Part shown: in pieces, positions 5,260 to 5,753 of the stretch | Position numbering within the stretch: the first letter of the stretch is position 1 | How the letters are laid out: every line of letters starts with the position of its first letter | DNA from: Acidobacteriota bacterium | Lineage (GTDB): Bacteria; Acidobacteriota; Polarisedimenticolia; J045 | Length of the DNA: 5,753 bases | NCBI GenBank assembly: GCA_027064265.1 | Contig: JAMOQA010000219.1 | Span: forward strand, 1 to 5,753 | Direction of reading: 5' to 3' | Notes under the pieces: generated by a model | What the model saw: only the letters and a program-made list of their open reading frames with translations | What the model was told of the DNA's origin: nothing | The model's database searches: none | Made by a program: the position numbers and the translations under genes

Positions 5260-5753
5260 CCGGCGAGATCCGGCGCTTCCTCGACCACCTCGCCCTCGAC
5301 CGGGACCGGTCTCCCCACACGGTCCGCTCCTACGCCACCGACCTGGGCGACCTGGCGGCCTTCCTCGAGGGGCTGCTGGGACGGGTGCCGGAACCCGCCG
5401 AGGTCGACGCCGGGCTGGTCCGCGCCTGGGTCGCCGAGATGCATGGCCGCGGACTCTCCCCCGCGACGGTCGGCCGGCGCCTCTCGGCCGCCCGGGCCTT
5501 CTGGCGGTGGCTCGCCGAGGAAGGGCGGGCGCAGGTGAACCCGGCAGCGGAAGTCCCCAACCCGAAGAGGGGCGAGCGGCTGCCGGAACGGCTCGACGTC
5601 GAGGACGTGACCGCCATCCTCGAGGCCCCGGACCCGCGGAAGCCGGCCGGTCTCCGGGACCGGGCCCTCCTCGAGCTCCTCTACGGGGCCGGCCTCCGGG
5701 TCTCCGAGCTGACCGGCCTCGATCTCGACGACATCGACCTGGCCCGGCGCACC
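5256..5753 (+). CDS. xerC: Tyrosine recombinase XerC, N-terminal part (3' end cut by the window edge)
   Basis: This is the first 166 codons of a tyrosine recombinase, with the frame open to the last base. Residues 1-90 form the core-binding SAM-like helical domain: RRFLDHLALDRDRSPHTVRSYATDL (6-30), and GLSPATVGRRLSAARAFWRWL (66-86). The linker NPAAEVPNPKRGERLPERL (95-113) precedes the catalytic domain. YGAGLRVSELTGLDLDDID (143-161) carries the first catalytic arginine, Arg148. The remaining catalytic residues, including the nucleophilic tyrosine, lie beyond the window. XerC/XerD resolve chromosome dimers at dif during division. The position after topA and trmFO favours XerC over XerD or a phage integrase. 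The start is taken as the GTG overlapping the preceding stop (GTGA). An in-frame TTG at 5244 would add four residues and cannot be excluded. Neither start has a strong Shine-Dalgarno, so translation probably depends on coupling to the preceding gene. Confidence 0.9.
   Translation, partial: MTGEIRRFLDHLALDRDRSPHTVRSYATDLGDLAAFLEGLLGRVPEPAEVDAGLVRAWVAEMHGRGLSPATVGRRLSAARAFWRWLAEEGRAQVNPAAEVPNPKRGERLPERLDVEDVTAILEAPDPRKPAGLRDRALLELLYGAGLRVSELTGLDLDDIDLARRT

Noticed and set aside
5256..5753. The recombinase as an integrase marking a mobile element next to the repeats.
   Set aside because: The gene is translationally coupled to a housekeeping operon in the conserved topA-trmFO-xerC order, so a chromosomal XerC is the better reading. 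I saw no attachment site duplication.

Overview
The window is high in G+C (codon third positions are almost all G or C) and densely coded. Every supported gene is on the + strand: the 3' end of topA, an NhaD-type Na+/H+ antiporter gene, trmFO, a small TPR-like gene, and the 5' part of a xerC-type recombinase gene that runs off the right edge. The order topA - trmFO - xerC is a well-known bacterial neighbourhood, often followed by hslV-hslU, seen in Firmicutes and several Gram-negative phyla. Together with the folate/FAD-dependent TrmFO, the high G+C and Shine-Dalgarno-led genes, it suggests a chromosomal fragment of a high-G+C non-actinobacterial lineage such as Acidobacteriota, Myxococcota/Desulfobacterota or a related uncultured phylum. 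The sequence alone does not decide the phylum.

Layout. Positions 1-1299 hold the C-terminal part of DNA topoisomerase I, ending in five four-cysteine zinc ribbons. Positions 1300-1411 are a short gap with a possible -10 element and a strong ribosome binding site. Positions 1412-3022 encode a 536-residue membrane antiporter with a cleavable-looking signal peptide and a long His/Ala/Pro/Glu-rich segment before the first membrane helix. Positions 3023-3244 are non-coding and hold three REP-like palindromic units: an inverted pair plus a third copy that repeats the first exactly over 36 bases. Positions 3245-4591 are trmFO, 4588-5259 the TPR-like gene, and 5256-5753 the truncated xerC.

Function. 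The last three genes overlap by 4 bases at each junction (ATGA, then GTGA), so they look like one translationally coupled operon joining tRNA T-loop methylation, an unknown helical-repeat protein and chromosome-dimer resolution. The antiporter gene has its own ribosome binding site. It sits between topA and trmFO, apart from the operon, next to the palindromic repeats, and looks like an addition to an otherwise conserved housekeeping block. I see no CRISPR array, tRNA, rRNA, transposase or complete insertion sequence. The most notable signals are the palindromic repeats, one stem of which shows a compensatory base-pair swap, the His-rich extension of the antiporter, and the uncharacterised TPR-like gene locked between trmFO and xerC. 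None of these by itself shows a new biological system.
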